DNA of 6,850 bases from Candidatus Iainarchaeum sp. (GTDB taxonomy: Archaea > Iainarchaeota > Iainarchaeia > Iainarchaeales > Iainarchaeaceae): positions 6,102-12,951 of the forward strand of contig DUGC01000060.1 of assembly GCA_013331625.1 (NCBI GenBank), given 5' to 3'. The position numbers and the translations under genes were made by a program. The notes below the pieces were generated by a model. The model was not told the DNA's origin and made no database searches. It saw only the letters and a program-made list of their open reading frames with translations. Positions 1 to 5,047 of this stretch are shown piece after piece. The stretch's first letter is position 1, and the number at the start of each line of letters is the position of its first letter.

Positions 1-537
1 CCCGCTGATCTGCTTTGGGCCGCCTTTTGGCTCCACTATCACCGTTTGTGAAGCCATGATTTCTTCTGCTGTCCTTTTGCCGTAATTTGCCCGCAATACC
101 TCTTCTGAAGCAGCAACCTTTTTGAAATTTCCTATCCGGAGCCCGATGTGTTCAAGTATGGAAAGGACTTTATCATGGTTATATTCGCTGATAATCTGGG
201 ATGCCGTTTTTGTAATTGGAATTCCGAAAAGCCTTTTTATGGAATTAATATTCCGCGCGCTAATTTTCGAAATCAGTTTTCTTTTTCCCGGGGGCAATCC
301 TGAGTAAAAAAAATCGCGCATGCATGTCCAGACAAACTCCTGCACTTTTGGGCCGGGAGCCGTCAGCGGGGTATGCTGGAGAAATGACCCTTCAGGCAAA
401 AACTTCGTTCTCCCGGCAAGGCGCTCACGCTCCCCTTTAGCGCGTATGATTTTCCTGCGAAGCAGGTTTTGAAAAAATGTAGTTTGCAATTTACCCTCAA
501 ATTGGCCAGGTAATTTTGGTTTATGAGGTTTACCCAT
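1..537 (-). CDS. Hypothetical protein, 3' end cut off by window edge
   Basis: The minus-strand frame is open from ATG at 537 to the left edge, giving 179 codons without a stop, so the C-terminus is missing. An in-frame TAA (585-583) lies upstream with no other ATG between, so 537 is the start. The protein begins MGKPHKPKLPGQFEG and is basic at the N-terminus (residues 1-45 rich in Lys/Arg). It has no signal peptide and no membrane helix in the visible part, so it is probably cytosolic. A segment near residues 83-130 is Lys/Ile-rich and predicted helical. I recognise no family and see no catalytic motif; the basic N-terminus would fit nucleic-acid binding, but that is only a guess. It lies 61 bp downstream of the membrane-protein operon and has its own TATA box, so it is probably a separate transcript. 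Confidence 0.8.
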   Translation of the reverse strand, partial: MGKPHKPKLPGQFEGKLQTTFFQNLLRRKIIRAKGERERLAGRTKFLPEGSFLQHTPLTAPGPKVQEFVWTCMRDFFYSGLPPGKRKLISKISARNINSIKRLFGIPITKTASQIISEYNHDKVLSILEHIGLRIGNFKKVAASEEVLRANYGKRTAEEIMASQTVIVEPKGGPKQISG

Positions 538-565
538 GAATACCCAGATAAAATAACCTGCCCGC

Positions 566-574
566 CTATTTAAC
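566..574 (-). promoter_or_regulatory. Archaeal TATA/BRE-like promoter for the left-edge gene
   Basis: On the minus strand this reads GTTAAATAG, preceded by AAAG (a BRE-like purine stretch). The box centre is about 33 nt upstream of the ATG at 537, so transcription would start within a few nt of the start codon. It is the only A/T-rich box in the 61-bp spacer, whose remainder is mixed sequence. Confidence 0.5.
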
Positions 575-598
575 CTTTGGGTTTACAGTTTTCCCAAG

Positions 599-784
599 TC
601 AATCCAGCCTCAAACTCGCAACGCACACATATGCGGAAAAATAAAGGATGAGAAAGCCAAACCAAGTGAATGTCAGGCTGGCTATGTGCGTATTGCTGAA
701 CATATCGATGAATAAAAACATCAGCTGGAGGCAAAATGCCCAAAAGATTGAATCAACCGCGTTCTGGAACCACATAAACCTCAC
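599..784 (-). CDS. Small two-helix membrane protein, last gene of the operon
   Basis: This is a 61-aa protein if it starts at GTG 784, which overlaps the upstream gene's stop codon in a 4-nt GTGA arrangement typical of translational coupling. ATG 775 (58 aa) is the alternative. A longer in-frame ATG at 832 would overlap the upstream gene by about 50 nt and is less likely. Two hydrophobic stretches (about residues 10-29 and 35-56) are joined by a short polar loop (SNTH), which implies an integral membrane protein. The sequence is rich in Phe, Leu and Trp. No family is recognised. It sits after the 121-aa membrane protein just as the 60-aa protein sits after the 122-aa one. The shared pattern of Ala, then Thr-Phe-Thr, then a hydrophobic stretch hints that the two small proteins may also be related, though weakly. 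Confidence 0.7.
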   Translation of the reverse strand: MRFMWFQNAVDSIFWAFCLQLMFLFIDMFSNTHIASLTFTWFGFLILYFSAYVCVASLRLD

Positions 785-1146
785 ACCATGAAAGCTACCA
801 CTGCAATAGTGAAGAAAAAGCTCAGCACCCACGCAAGCGGGATGTACTTTGAAGTGCCCTTGCCCTTTTCAAGGAACAGCAGGAGCGGAACCCTGAGCAT
901 GTAGAGCAGGCCAAGGCCTCCTGCAGTATAGATAGAAAATTTCACAAGGCCGAACATGTCCATTGATACCACCACCAAAAGCACATAAATTATGCCGTTC
1001 CTGATAGGGTGCTTCCCTCCTGTGAAGAGGTACCCTGCAGCATAGAACCCGAAAATCCAGAAAAGGTTGTTCATGACAAGGTCTATGAAAAAGCCCAGAT
1101 CGAGGGCGAAAAGGTGCATCAGCCAGTCTACGAATACCGCGGCCAT
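781..1146 (-). CDS. Four-helix membrane protein, paralogue of the 122-aa protein
   Basis: This 121-aa integral membrane protein has about four hydrophobic segments (roughly residues 20-41, 51-67, 71-92 and 101-121). Its start ATG at 1146 directly follows the TAA of the preceding gene with no gap, and a GGTGGA ribosome-binding-like site lies a few nt upstream inside that gene. The N-terminal third aligns without gaps to the 122-aa protein encoded at 1331-1699: both have LF-x-L, then FFID, a Met, NL-x-W-x-F-x-FY and a G-K loop. They are therefore paralogues from a local duplication. No enzyme motif or known transporter signature is visible. It has short loops, no large soluble domain and one cluster of charges (EKGKGTSK, residues 93-100) before the last helix. 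The function is unknown; it could form a complex with its small partner encoded at 599-784. Confidence 0.85.
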   Translation of the reverse strand: MAAVFVDWLMHLFALDLGFFIDLVMNNLFWIFGFYAAGYLFTGGKHPIRNGIIYVLLVVVSMDMFGLVKFSIYTAGGLGLLYMLRVPLLLFLEKGKGTSKYIPLAWVLSFFFTIAVVAFMV

Positions 1147-1329
1147 TTAGTCCACCGACCCCAAGGAGAACAAAGTGTCAATAATCATTAGGCTAATCAC
1201 TGAAATTATCCCAAGGTCCGTGAAGGCCGTGCCTGCAAGCGATCCTGGCGAGAGTGATTCCCCTATGGCCATGAGCGCAAGGAATATGAGCCCGAACCAA
1301 AGGCCGGTGACCAAGAGCTTGAAGCTCAT
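1147..1329 (-). CDS. Small two-helix membrane protein between the paralogues
   Basis: This is a 60-aa protein starting at ATG 1329, one nt after the TAG (1333-1331) of the upstream gene. An in-frame ATG at 1374 would add 15 residues but overlap the upstream gene by 44 nt, so 1329 is preferred. A six-G run lies just upstream, inside the preceding gene, and could serve as a ribosome-binding site. Two hydrophobic segments (about residues 4-22 and 38-54) flank a small polar linker (GESLSPGSLAGT). The C-terminus is short and acidic. No known family is recognised. Its place directly after the 122-aa protein, and the matching order in the second half of the operon, suggest a conserved large+small pair that acts in the cytoplasmic membrane. 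Confidence 0.75.
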   Translation of the reverse strand: MSFKLLVTGLWFGLIFLALMAIGESLSPGSLAGTAFTDLGIISVISLMIIDTLFSLGSVD

Positions 1330-1330
1330 G

Positions 1331-1699
1331 CTATCCGCCCCCCACAAGGAATGTGAAGATGAGTATGAGCACATAGGCCTGCACCGATGAGAGCAGCACC
1401 ATGTACTTCCTGAGGGCAGGCGTGGTTTCCACTATTGCAAGCAGCGCCAGCTTTGTTGTGTAATAGAAGAGCAGGAACATCGCCCCTGTAAATGACATCC
1501 CCGTAAGGCCCTCCCAGTCAAGTATTGCCCAGAGCAAAAAGCCCCAGAGGACAAACCAGTAAAGCATCTTTTTCCCGTCAAAAAATATGTGGATCATCAC
1601 ATAAAACGCAAACACCCACAGGAGATTGCCCATAATGATGTCTATGAAGAACTGGAAATTGAGCGTGAAAAGCGCCTGTATAGCTTCAAAGAACACCAT
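1331..1699 (-). CDS. Four-helix membrane protein, first member of duplicated pair
   Basis: This 122-aa protein starts at ATG 1699; the codon immediately upstream is an in-frame TGA, so the start is well fixed. About four hydrophobic segments are visible (roughly residues 21-40, 47-60, 68-90 and 99-119), with short charged turns such as DGKK (41-44) and the stretch ETTPALRK (91-98). It is rich in Phe, Leu, Trp and Met. The motif FFID at residues 17-20, followed by a Met, NL-x-W-x-F-x-FY and a G-K turn, recurs at the same place in the 121-aa protein downstream, showing common ancestry. It resembles no transporter, channel or enzyme family that I can name. It heads the four-gene membrane operon unless the 84-aa frame upstream is also a gene. 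Confidence 0.85.
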   Translation of the reverse strand: MVFFEAIQALFTLNFQFFIDIIMGNLLWVFAFYVMIHIFFDGKKMLYWFVLWGFLLWAILDWEGLTGMSFTGAMFLLFYYTTKLALLAIVETTPALRKYMVLLSSVQAYVLILIFTFLVGGG

Positions 1700-1940
1700 T
1701 CAGTATCCTGCCTGCCCAAAGATGAAAGGGGGCCTGCGAAGATGCCACGCATTCCTGCGCAATTAGTGCTGGGAAGCAAGGTTGCGCCTGCATGCCGATG
1801 GCTAAATCCCATTCAGCCCCCTTTTCAACTTTAGCATTAGTCTTGGGAAGCATTTGCCGGATTTTATCCAAATCAGCGATAGGCACGGCTAGACCTGGTT
1901 TTGCCATTGGCTCAGAGCGCCTGCAGCTATGTCTAGGCAT
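1686..1940 (-). CDS. Possible 84-aa protein ahead of the membrane operon
   Basis: This is a tentative gene. The frame from ATG 1940 to the TGA at 1688-1686 overlaps the first membrane gene by 14 nt. In its favour, the best TATA-like box on this strand lies about 37 nt upstream of 1940, an AAGG stretch precedes the ATG, and the middle of the product (PGLAVPIADLDK and on to about residue 48) has a plausible soluble-protein composition. An internal Met at residue 12 could also be the start. Against it, the codon use (CTA, TTA, TTG, TCT) differs from the neighbours, the C-terminal part is Cys/Pro-rich and unstructured-looking, and no family is recognised. If it is not a gene, the operon has a leader of about 250 nt. 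Confidence 0.35.
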   Translation of the reverse strand: MPRHSCRRSEPMAKPGLAVPIADLDKIRQMLPKTNAKVEKGAEWDLAIGMQAQPCFPALIAQECVASSQAPFHLWAGRILNGVL

Positions 1941-1953
1941 ACCTTGCTTCCCA
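1770..1953. repeat. 13-bp inverted repeat flanking the 84-aa frame
   Basis: TGGGAAGCAAGGT at 1770-1782 recurs as its exact reverse complement at 1941-1953. A partial third copy (TGGGAAGCA) lies at 1844-1852. Similarity does not extend beyond the 13 bp, and no target-site duplication or transposase is visible, so a small mobile element is possible but poorly supported. Confidence 0.3.
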
Positions 1954-1972
1954 TATGTATTGGCCAGTGGAC

Positions 1973-1982
1973 ATATATTAAA
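1973..1982 (-). promoter_or_regulatory. TATA-like box upstream of the membrane operon
   Basis: On the minus strand this reads TTTAATATAT in an A/T-rich setting. Its centre is about 37 nt before ATG 1940 and about 278 nt before ATG 1699. It is the strongest promoter-like sequence on this strand before the four membrane genes and could drive the whole set. Confidence 0.4.
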
Positions 1983-2131
1983 TTAATGATTTCACTGTAA
2001 ATAGTTATTAGTTAATAAAGGGCTTTGCCTAAAGCCAATATTACGGTTTTTTAATGCATTGTAGCCATTCCCTCATAAGCGCAATCGTAAGTAAAAATTA
2101 AGGCAGAAGTTAAGCCATTAAGGCTTTTTCT
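1983..2131. other. A/T-rich intergenic spacer with two small hairpins
   Basis: I see no credible gene here. It contains a hairpin GGCTTT/AAAGCC with a 4-nt loop (2021-2036) and a second hairpin AAGCC/GGCTT (2112-2116 with 2122-2126) followed by TTTC on the plus strand. An A/T-rich stretch, TAAAAATTAA, at about 2092-2101 is the nearest TATA-like candidate upstream of the tRNA. Confidence 0.4.
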
Positions 2132-2174
2132 TTTGATCAAACTTTTCTTTTGGGCTGATCCAAAAGAAAAGGTT
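2132..2174 (+). repeat. GATC palindrome plus long hairpin abutting the tRNA
   Basis: The unit starts with the palindrome TTTGATCAAA (2132-2141) and continues into a hairpin. The arms TTTTCTTTTGG (2143-2153) and CCAAAAGAAAA (2160-2170) pair perfectly over 11 bp around a 6-nt loop GCTGAT. Three more pairs (with one bulged G) extend the stem to 2174, the base just before the tRNA. The core TTTGATCAAACTT is shared with two units at 6733 and 6799, so this is one copy of a dispersed structured repeat. Confidence 0.7.
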
Positions 2175-2249
2175 GCCCCGATCGTCTAGTCCGGCCAAGG
2201 ACACCGGCCTTTCAAGCCGAGAACCCGGGTTCAAATCCCGGCCGGGGCA
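2175..2249 (+). tRNA. tRNA-Glu, anticodon TTC
   Basis: This is a 75-nt cloverleaf including the discriminator A (2249); CCA is not encoded, as is usual in archaea. The acceptor stem pairs 2175-2180 with 2243-2248. The anticodon loop CTTTCAA (2209-2215) carries TTC at 2211-2213, reading GAA/GAG. The T-arm is CCGGG-TTCAAAT-CCCGG (2225-2241), and the D-arm pairs 2184-2187 with 2199-2202. Two positions are non-canonical: A2181 faces C2242 at the base of the acceptor stem, and C2204 faces A2220 at the top of the anticodon stem. No intron is present. It provides Glu-tRNA for translation. A long hairpin ends at the base immediately 5' of the gene, so no TATA box fits at the usual distance. Confidence 0.95.
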
Positions 2250-2253
2250 TTTT
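2250..2253 (+). terminator. Short T-run after the tRNA
   Basis: TTTT follows the discriminator base directly. Short T-runs commonly terminate archaeal tRNA transcripts; this one is minimal, and the A/T-rich sequence after it (2270-2280) may help. Confidence 0.4.
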
Positions 2254-2290
2254 CACTTAGCAGATATGTTTATTTTAAATGAACATTACG

Positions 2291-2299
2291 TTTATAAAT
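2291..2299 (+). promoter_or_regulatory. TATA box that sets the start of the HTH-MNT gene
   Basis: TTTATAAAT is a near-consensus archaeal TATA box. Its centre (2295) lies 27 nt upstream of ATG 2322, so transcription would begin at or next to that ATG, giving a leaderless mRNA. This argues against the in-frame GTG at 2301, only 1 nt after the box. Confidence 0.65.
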
Positions 2300-2321
2300 T
2301 GTGAACAGTATTCTCGGGTAT

Positions 2322-2876
2322 ATGGATGATATTTCAAAGCTCTTTGGCCCCTCCAATTTGCAGATCTTTGAGCTTCTGATTAATGAAGGCGCCTCAGTGC
2401 GGGACCTTGCAAAAAAGGCAGGGTGCTCGCCTGCAAAAGTCACGCAGTTCCTTGGCCTCTACCTCAGGCAAAAACTTGTTGTGATAGAAAGCGAGAAGAA
2501 CAGGAAAGTGATACGCCTCGACAAATCAAGCCCTCTTGCGCGTGAAATAATCACACTCCTATATATGAATAAAATATTGCACTCACGGTCTTTTGCCTCA
2601 CTGAAAGGCGGGGCGAGCGCAATTGGGCTCTATGGCAGTGTTGCTGAAGGCAATATGGACAGGCATAGCGACATTGACATGTGGGTAGTATCAGACAATA
2701 AAAAAAGGGTTATTGAGGCAGGCAGGATCAGGCAGCAGATGGCAAGCGAGTTTGGTAGGGAAGTCAGCCTGAAATTCTATACGCAAAAGGACATTCAGGC
2801 CCTCAAGGAAAAGGACCCTGTATTCTACAATGAGCTTGAATGCAGGTCAAAAATACTGCACGGCGGGGGTTTTTGA
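2322..2876 (+). CDS. Winged-HTH/MNT nucleotidyltransferase (antitoxin-like)
   Basis: This 184-aa protein starts at ATG 2322, chosen because the TATA box is 27 nt upstream. Residues about 8-66 form a winged helix-turn-helix (ISKLFGPSNLQIFELL, then VRDLAKKAGCSPAKVTQFL). Residues about 98-152 form a minimal nucleotidyltransferase domain with GS-x10-DID (G105, S106, D117, D119). The third carboxylate usual in this fold is not at its expected place: the strand reads GREVSLKFYT with Ser149, a feature I recall from other archaeal HTH-NTase proteins. The family transfers nucleotides, and in MNT-HEPN systems the MNT partner AMPylates and silences the HEPN protein. The HEPN gene begins directly after its stop codon, so the pair is co-transcribed. 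The HTH suggests the protein may also repress its own promoter; that is inference. Confidence 0.88.
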   Translation: MDDISKLFGPSNLQIFELLINEGASVRDLAKKAGCSPAKVTQFLGLYLRQKLVVIESEKNRKVIRLDKSSPLAREIITLLYMNKILHSRSFASLKGGASAIGLYGSVAEGNMDRHSDIDMWVVSDNKKRVIEAGRIRQQMASEFGREVSLKFYTQKDIQALKEKDPVFYNELECRSKILHGGGF

Positions 2877-3344
2877 ATGGGAAATTCCCTCAGGGAATGC
2901 TTTGAAGAGGGGCTGCTTAAAAAGATCAGACCTAACCTGAATTACTCGGAGCAGAGCATAAGGCAGGCCGAGCACTTCCTTGACGAGGCTGAATCACTAA
3001 TCAATTCAGGGATTAAAGACATGGCATTCATAGCCCTCTATAACGCATCATTCCATGCTGCAAGGGCAATATTGTTCCGTGACGGCATAAAAGAGAGGAG
3101 CCATTACTGCGTGTGCAAATACATCGAGGAAATTTACCATGTTAACGAGCTTGTAACAATGCAGCAGTCCGTAATTCTCGATTCCCTGCGCTCAAAAAGG
3201 AACGATATCCAATACTCCCTAGAGCAGCCTGAGCTTGAAGAGGATATTGGGGAAATATTTTCGGAAGTTACCGGCTTTATCGAGCGTGTGAAGGAGATAA
3301 TAAAAAACGGGAAAAAGCCGGTAAATACTACTGAACTGAAATGA
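2877..3344 (+). CDS. HEPN-domain protein (PF05168 type), partner of the MNT protein
   Basis: This 155-aa all-helical protein has an ATG that abuts the TGA of the HTH-MNT gene (0 nt gap). A G-run at 2865-2869 could be its ribosome-binding site. The helix pattern fits HEPN: YSEQSIRQAEHFLDEA (about residues 23-38), the hallmark ALYNASFHAARAIL (53-66), then a third helix with the motif R108-N-D-I-Q-Y113, and a last helix ending near 143. In canonical HEPN RNases the motif is R-x4-H; here Tyr sits in the His position, as in the R-x2-ADY form I recall from the PF05168 family. It may therefore not be an RNase but a nucleotide-binding or AMPylation-target partner. The gene order (MNT then HEPN) is that of a type VII-like toxin-antitoxin module. 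Toxicity is not shown by sequence. Confidence 0.85.
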   Translation: MGNSLRECFEEGLLKKIRPNLNYSEQSIRQAEHFLDEAESLINSGIKDMAFIALYNASFHAARAILFRDGIKERSHYCVCKYIEEIYHVNELVTMQQSVILDSLRSKRNDIQYSLEQPELEEDIGEIFSEVTGFIERVKEIIKNGKKPVNTTELK

Positions 3345-3380
3345 ACTGGGCTGTTACAAACCTAAATACAGCCAAAAAGC

Positions 3381-3387
3381 TTTTATT
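3381..3387 (+). promoter_or_regulatory. TATA-like box for the lipoprotein gene
   Basis: TTTTATT, preceded by the purine-rich AAAAAGC, is centred 27 nt upstream of ATG 3411. The spacing predicts a leaderless transcript, and no Shine-Dalgarno sequence is present before this ATG. Confidence 0.5.
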
Positions 3388-3410
3388 CAAGGAAAGTTTT
3401 AGAGTAACTC

Positions 3411-4565
3411 ATGGAAAAAAACAGTTCTGCTATTTTTATGCTGCTTGCTGCAGTGGTCTTGGCAAGTGGCTGCGCTTCCCAACAGAGCTACGAGCTTCCG
3501 GAGGGCATGGAGGGCACCAATCTCGATGATTTTGAAGGCCTGCCTTTTGACCCTGACGACGTGTGCCCTTATGAGTGCTGCGAGTACATGGAGAGGTATT
3601 ATGACAAGTTCTGCCCGCAGGGAAAAGCATGCGTTGGCAATAAATGCGTGGAGAAGCAGCAAACACCACGGCCGGGGCAGCCATTGGAACCCCAAGAGCC
3701 GGATGAGCCTGCGCCTGAATTGCCGCAGGAGCCCGAGGCGGAGCCTGATACCGGGCCTGAGCAACTGGCCGAAACTGACAAAGGGCCAGTTCCCCCGGCC
3801 TACAAGGCAGCTTCAAAGCCCTCTGAAATCATATTCTCGCATGCGGTTTCCGGCGACACTGTTGTGGGCCCAATAGTCGCGCGCAGCAGGGAATATGCAG
3901 GGAGCATAACTTACAAGCTCACGGGCACGCTAAGAGAAGCTGGCCGCGATTCGACAGGCCTTGAGGATTATGCGGCAGAGAGGGTTTTTGTGCTCGATAA
4001 CGGCAGGCTCGAGTGGAACATTGACGCAACCGAAACCGAGAGCGGCACATTGTGCATTTACACAAGGGCCATGAAGTCATCGGGCAACGAGGAAATTTCC
4101 AAACTGAACATTTATGAGGACGCCACAGGCCAAAGAGCTGAGTTGCCGGGAAGGGGCATGGTATTGAGCTCTGCTACAAACCACTGGAAATATAATTCGC
4201 CAGTCCTCTCCGTGGATGGCGAAATCCTCATAATCACCAGCCAGACCAATGCGGTAAAGCTCAACAAGGCAAGTGCAATCTGCTCTGGGGCAAAGGAGGA
4301 CGGGTCATTTACCAGAAATGACACGCTCGCAGTGGAGTTCCCGCTCATACTTGTGAATTTTGACGAGTCCAAGCTAAGCCATGCCGGCTCCGCCAAAATC
4401 AGGGAGAGGATAAACAACGAGCAGGAAGTCACGATAATTTCAGGCGACCCCAATGTCCGGTTCAAGAACATGTCAATCATAATGACCCCGGGGAACCTGA
4501 GCGCCCTTGGGGCAAACAGGGAATGGGATATTTCCTGGAAGCTCGAATTGCCGGAAAAGGCTTAA
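3411..4565 (+). CDS. Lipoprotein with six-Cys motif and Pro/Glu-rich stalk
   Basis: This is a 384-aa secreted, membrane-anchored protein. Residues 1-21 form a lipoprotein signal: a hydrophobic stretch (7-18) and lipobox LASGC, with Cys21 as the predicted lipidated residue. A small Cys-rich module follows (C52, C56, C57, C68, C74, C79), ending CPQGKACVGNKCV, likely disulphide-bonded or metal-binding. Residues about 83-130 are a low-complexity Pro/Glu stalk typical of cell-surface proteins. Residues about 137-382 form a predominantly beta domain with no signature I recognise; it carries C215 and C291. It probably faces the outside of the cytoplasmic membrane and displays the C-terminal domain, perhaps as a binding or sensor protein. 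It has its own promoter and lies 66 nt after the HEPN gene. The gene is G+C-rich within the stalk. The function is unknown. Confidence 0.85.
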   Translation: MEKNSSAIFMLLAAVVLASGCASQQSYELPEGMEGTNLDDFEGLPFDPDDVCPYECCEYMERYYDKFCPQGKACVGNKCVEKQQTPRPGQPLEPQEPDEPAPELPQEPEAEPDTGPEQLAETDKGPVPPAYKAASKPSEIIFSHAVSGDTVVGPIVARSREYAGSITYKLTGTLREAGRDSTGLEDYAAERVFVLDNGRLEWNIDATETESGTLCIYTRAMKSSGNEEISKLNIYEDATGQRAELPGRGMVLSSATNHWKYNSPVLSVDGEILIITSQTNAVKLNKASAICSGAKEDGSFTRNDTLAVEFPLILVNFDESKLSHAGSAKIRERINNEQEVTIISGDPNVRFKNMSIIMTPGNLSALGANREWDISWKLELPEKA

Positions 4566-4568
4566 TAT
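4562..4568 (+). promoter_or_regulatory. TATA-like box overlapping the lipoprotein stop codon
   Basis: TTAATAT contains the TAA stop (4563-4565) of the lipoprotein gene. Its centre is 33 nt upstream of ATG 4598, suitable for a short-leader transcript starting near 4590. The alternative ATG at 4586 is only about 21 nt away, too close. Confidence 0.4.
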
Positions 4569-4597
4569 CAGAAGCAATATTAGTAATGCTGGAGAGT

Positions 4598-5047
4598 ATG
4601 CAAAAAAAGACAATCCTGTTTGTGTGCACGCATGGCATATGCGCAAGCCGGGAAATGCGGGAAATATTTACGGGCTATCTGAAAAAACACGGGCTTTCGG
4701 AGAGGTACGATGTTTACAATTGCGGGCTGTACCAGCACGATTATAGCTCCAATATGCCGCGCCTGATAAACCTGAAGGATATGGACTTTATTGTCACAAC
4801 CCCTGAAATGGCAGGCTTTATCCGCACATGGGCAGGGATAGAAAAAGTCAAGGCGAAAAAAATAACCTTGCCCGACATGTTAAAATCCGGTAAAGGGCGA
4901 TGGGCACATACTCTGCTATCAATTATCACGCAAAAAGATAAATCCCGGCCACCATTCAGCCCTGCCGGCGAGGTTGCAAAAGGGGGGAAGCAGATCAAGC
5001 AGAAAACGCCCCGCATGCGCACTAAGCCAAATCTGCACCATTTTTAA
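4598..5047 (+). CDS. Low-molecular-weight phosphatase-like protein, altered active-site loop
   Basis: This is a 149-aa protein if it starts at ATG 4598, chosen because the first beta-strand and catalytic loop then begin at residue 5, as in the family. In-frame ATGs at 4586 and 4523 would add residues, the latter overlapping the lipoprotein gene. The strand and loop ILFVCTHGICASREM (6-20) align with the LMW-PTP/arsenate-reductase-like P-loop C-x5-R-S: C10 is the predicted nucleophile, but Ala16 replaces the Arg, and Ser17 is kept. An Arg two residues on (R18) might compensate. Further family-like segments are YDVYNCGL (38-45) and DFIVTTPEMAGFI (63-75). After about residue 105 the sequence becomes a Lys/Pro-rich tail unlike the family fold. 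It may be a phosphatase relative that binds but does not hydrolyse; activity is uncertain. Confidence 0.75.
   Translation: MQKKTILFVCTHGICASREMREIFTGYLKKHGLSERYDVYNCGLYQHDYSSNMPRLINLKDMDFIVTTPEMAGFIRTWAGIEKVKAKKITLPDMLKSGKGRWAHTLLSIITQKDKSRPPFSPAGEVAKGGKQIKQKTPRMRTKPNLHHF

Noticed and set aside
1009..1191. Plus-strand frames opposite both membrane paralogues (also 1589-1834) that look alike
   Set aside because: The likeness is explained by duplication of the minus-strand genes; the products are charged shadows of hydrophobic codons.
2021..2036. GGCTTT/AAAGCC hairpin as a terminator
   Set aside because: No plus-strand gene precedes it, and the T-run is 11 nt away; it is noted only as a spacer hairpin.
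2301..2321. GTG 2301 as the start of the HTH-MNT gene
   Set aside because: It lies 1 nt after a strong TATA box, so it would be upstream of the expected transcription start; ATG 2322 fits leaderless spacing.
3399..3876. Several Arg/Pro-rich frames overlapping the start of the lipoprotein gene
   Set aside because: They are shadows of the Pro/Glu-rich stalk codons; the lipobox and Cys pattern support only the 3411 frame.
4523..4597. Longer N-terminus for the phosphatase-like protein
   Set aside because: It overlaps the end of the lipoprotein gene, and the added residues precede the expected first strand of the fold.
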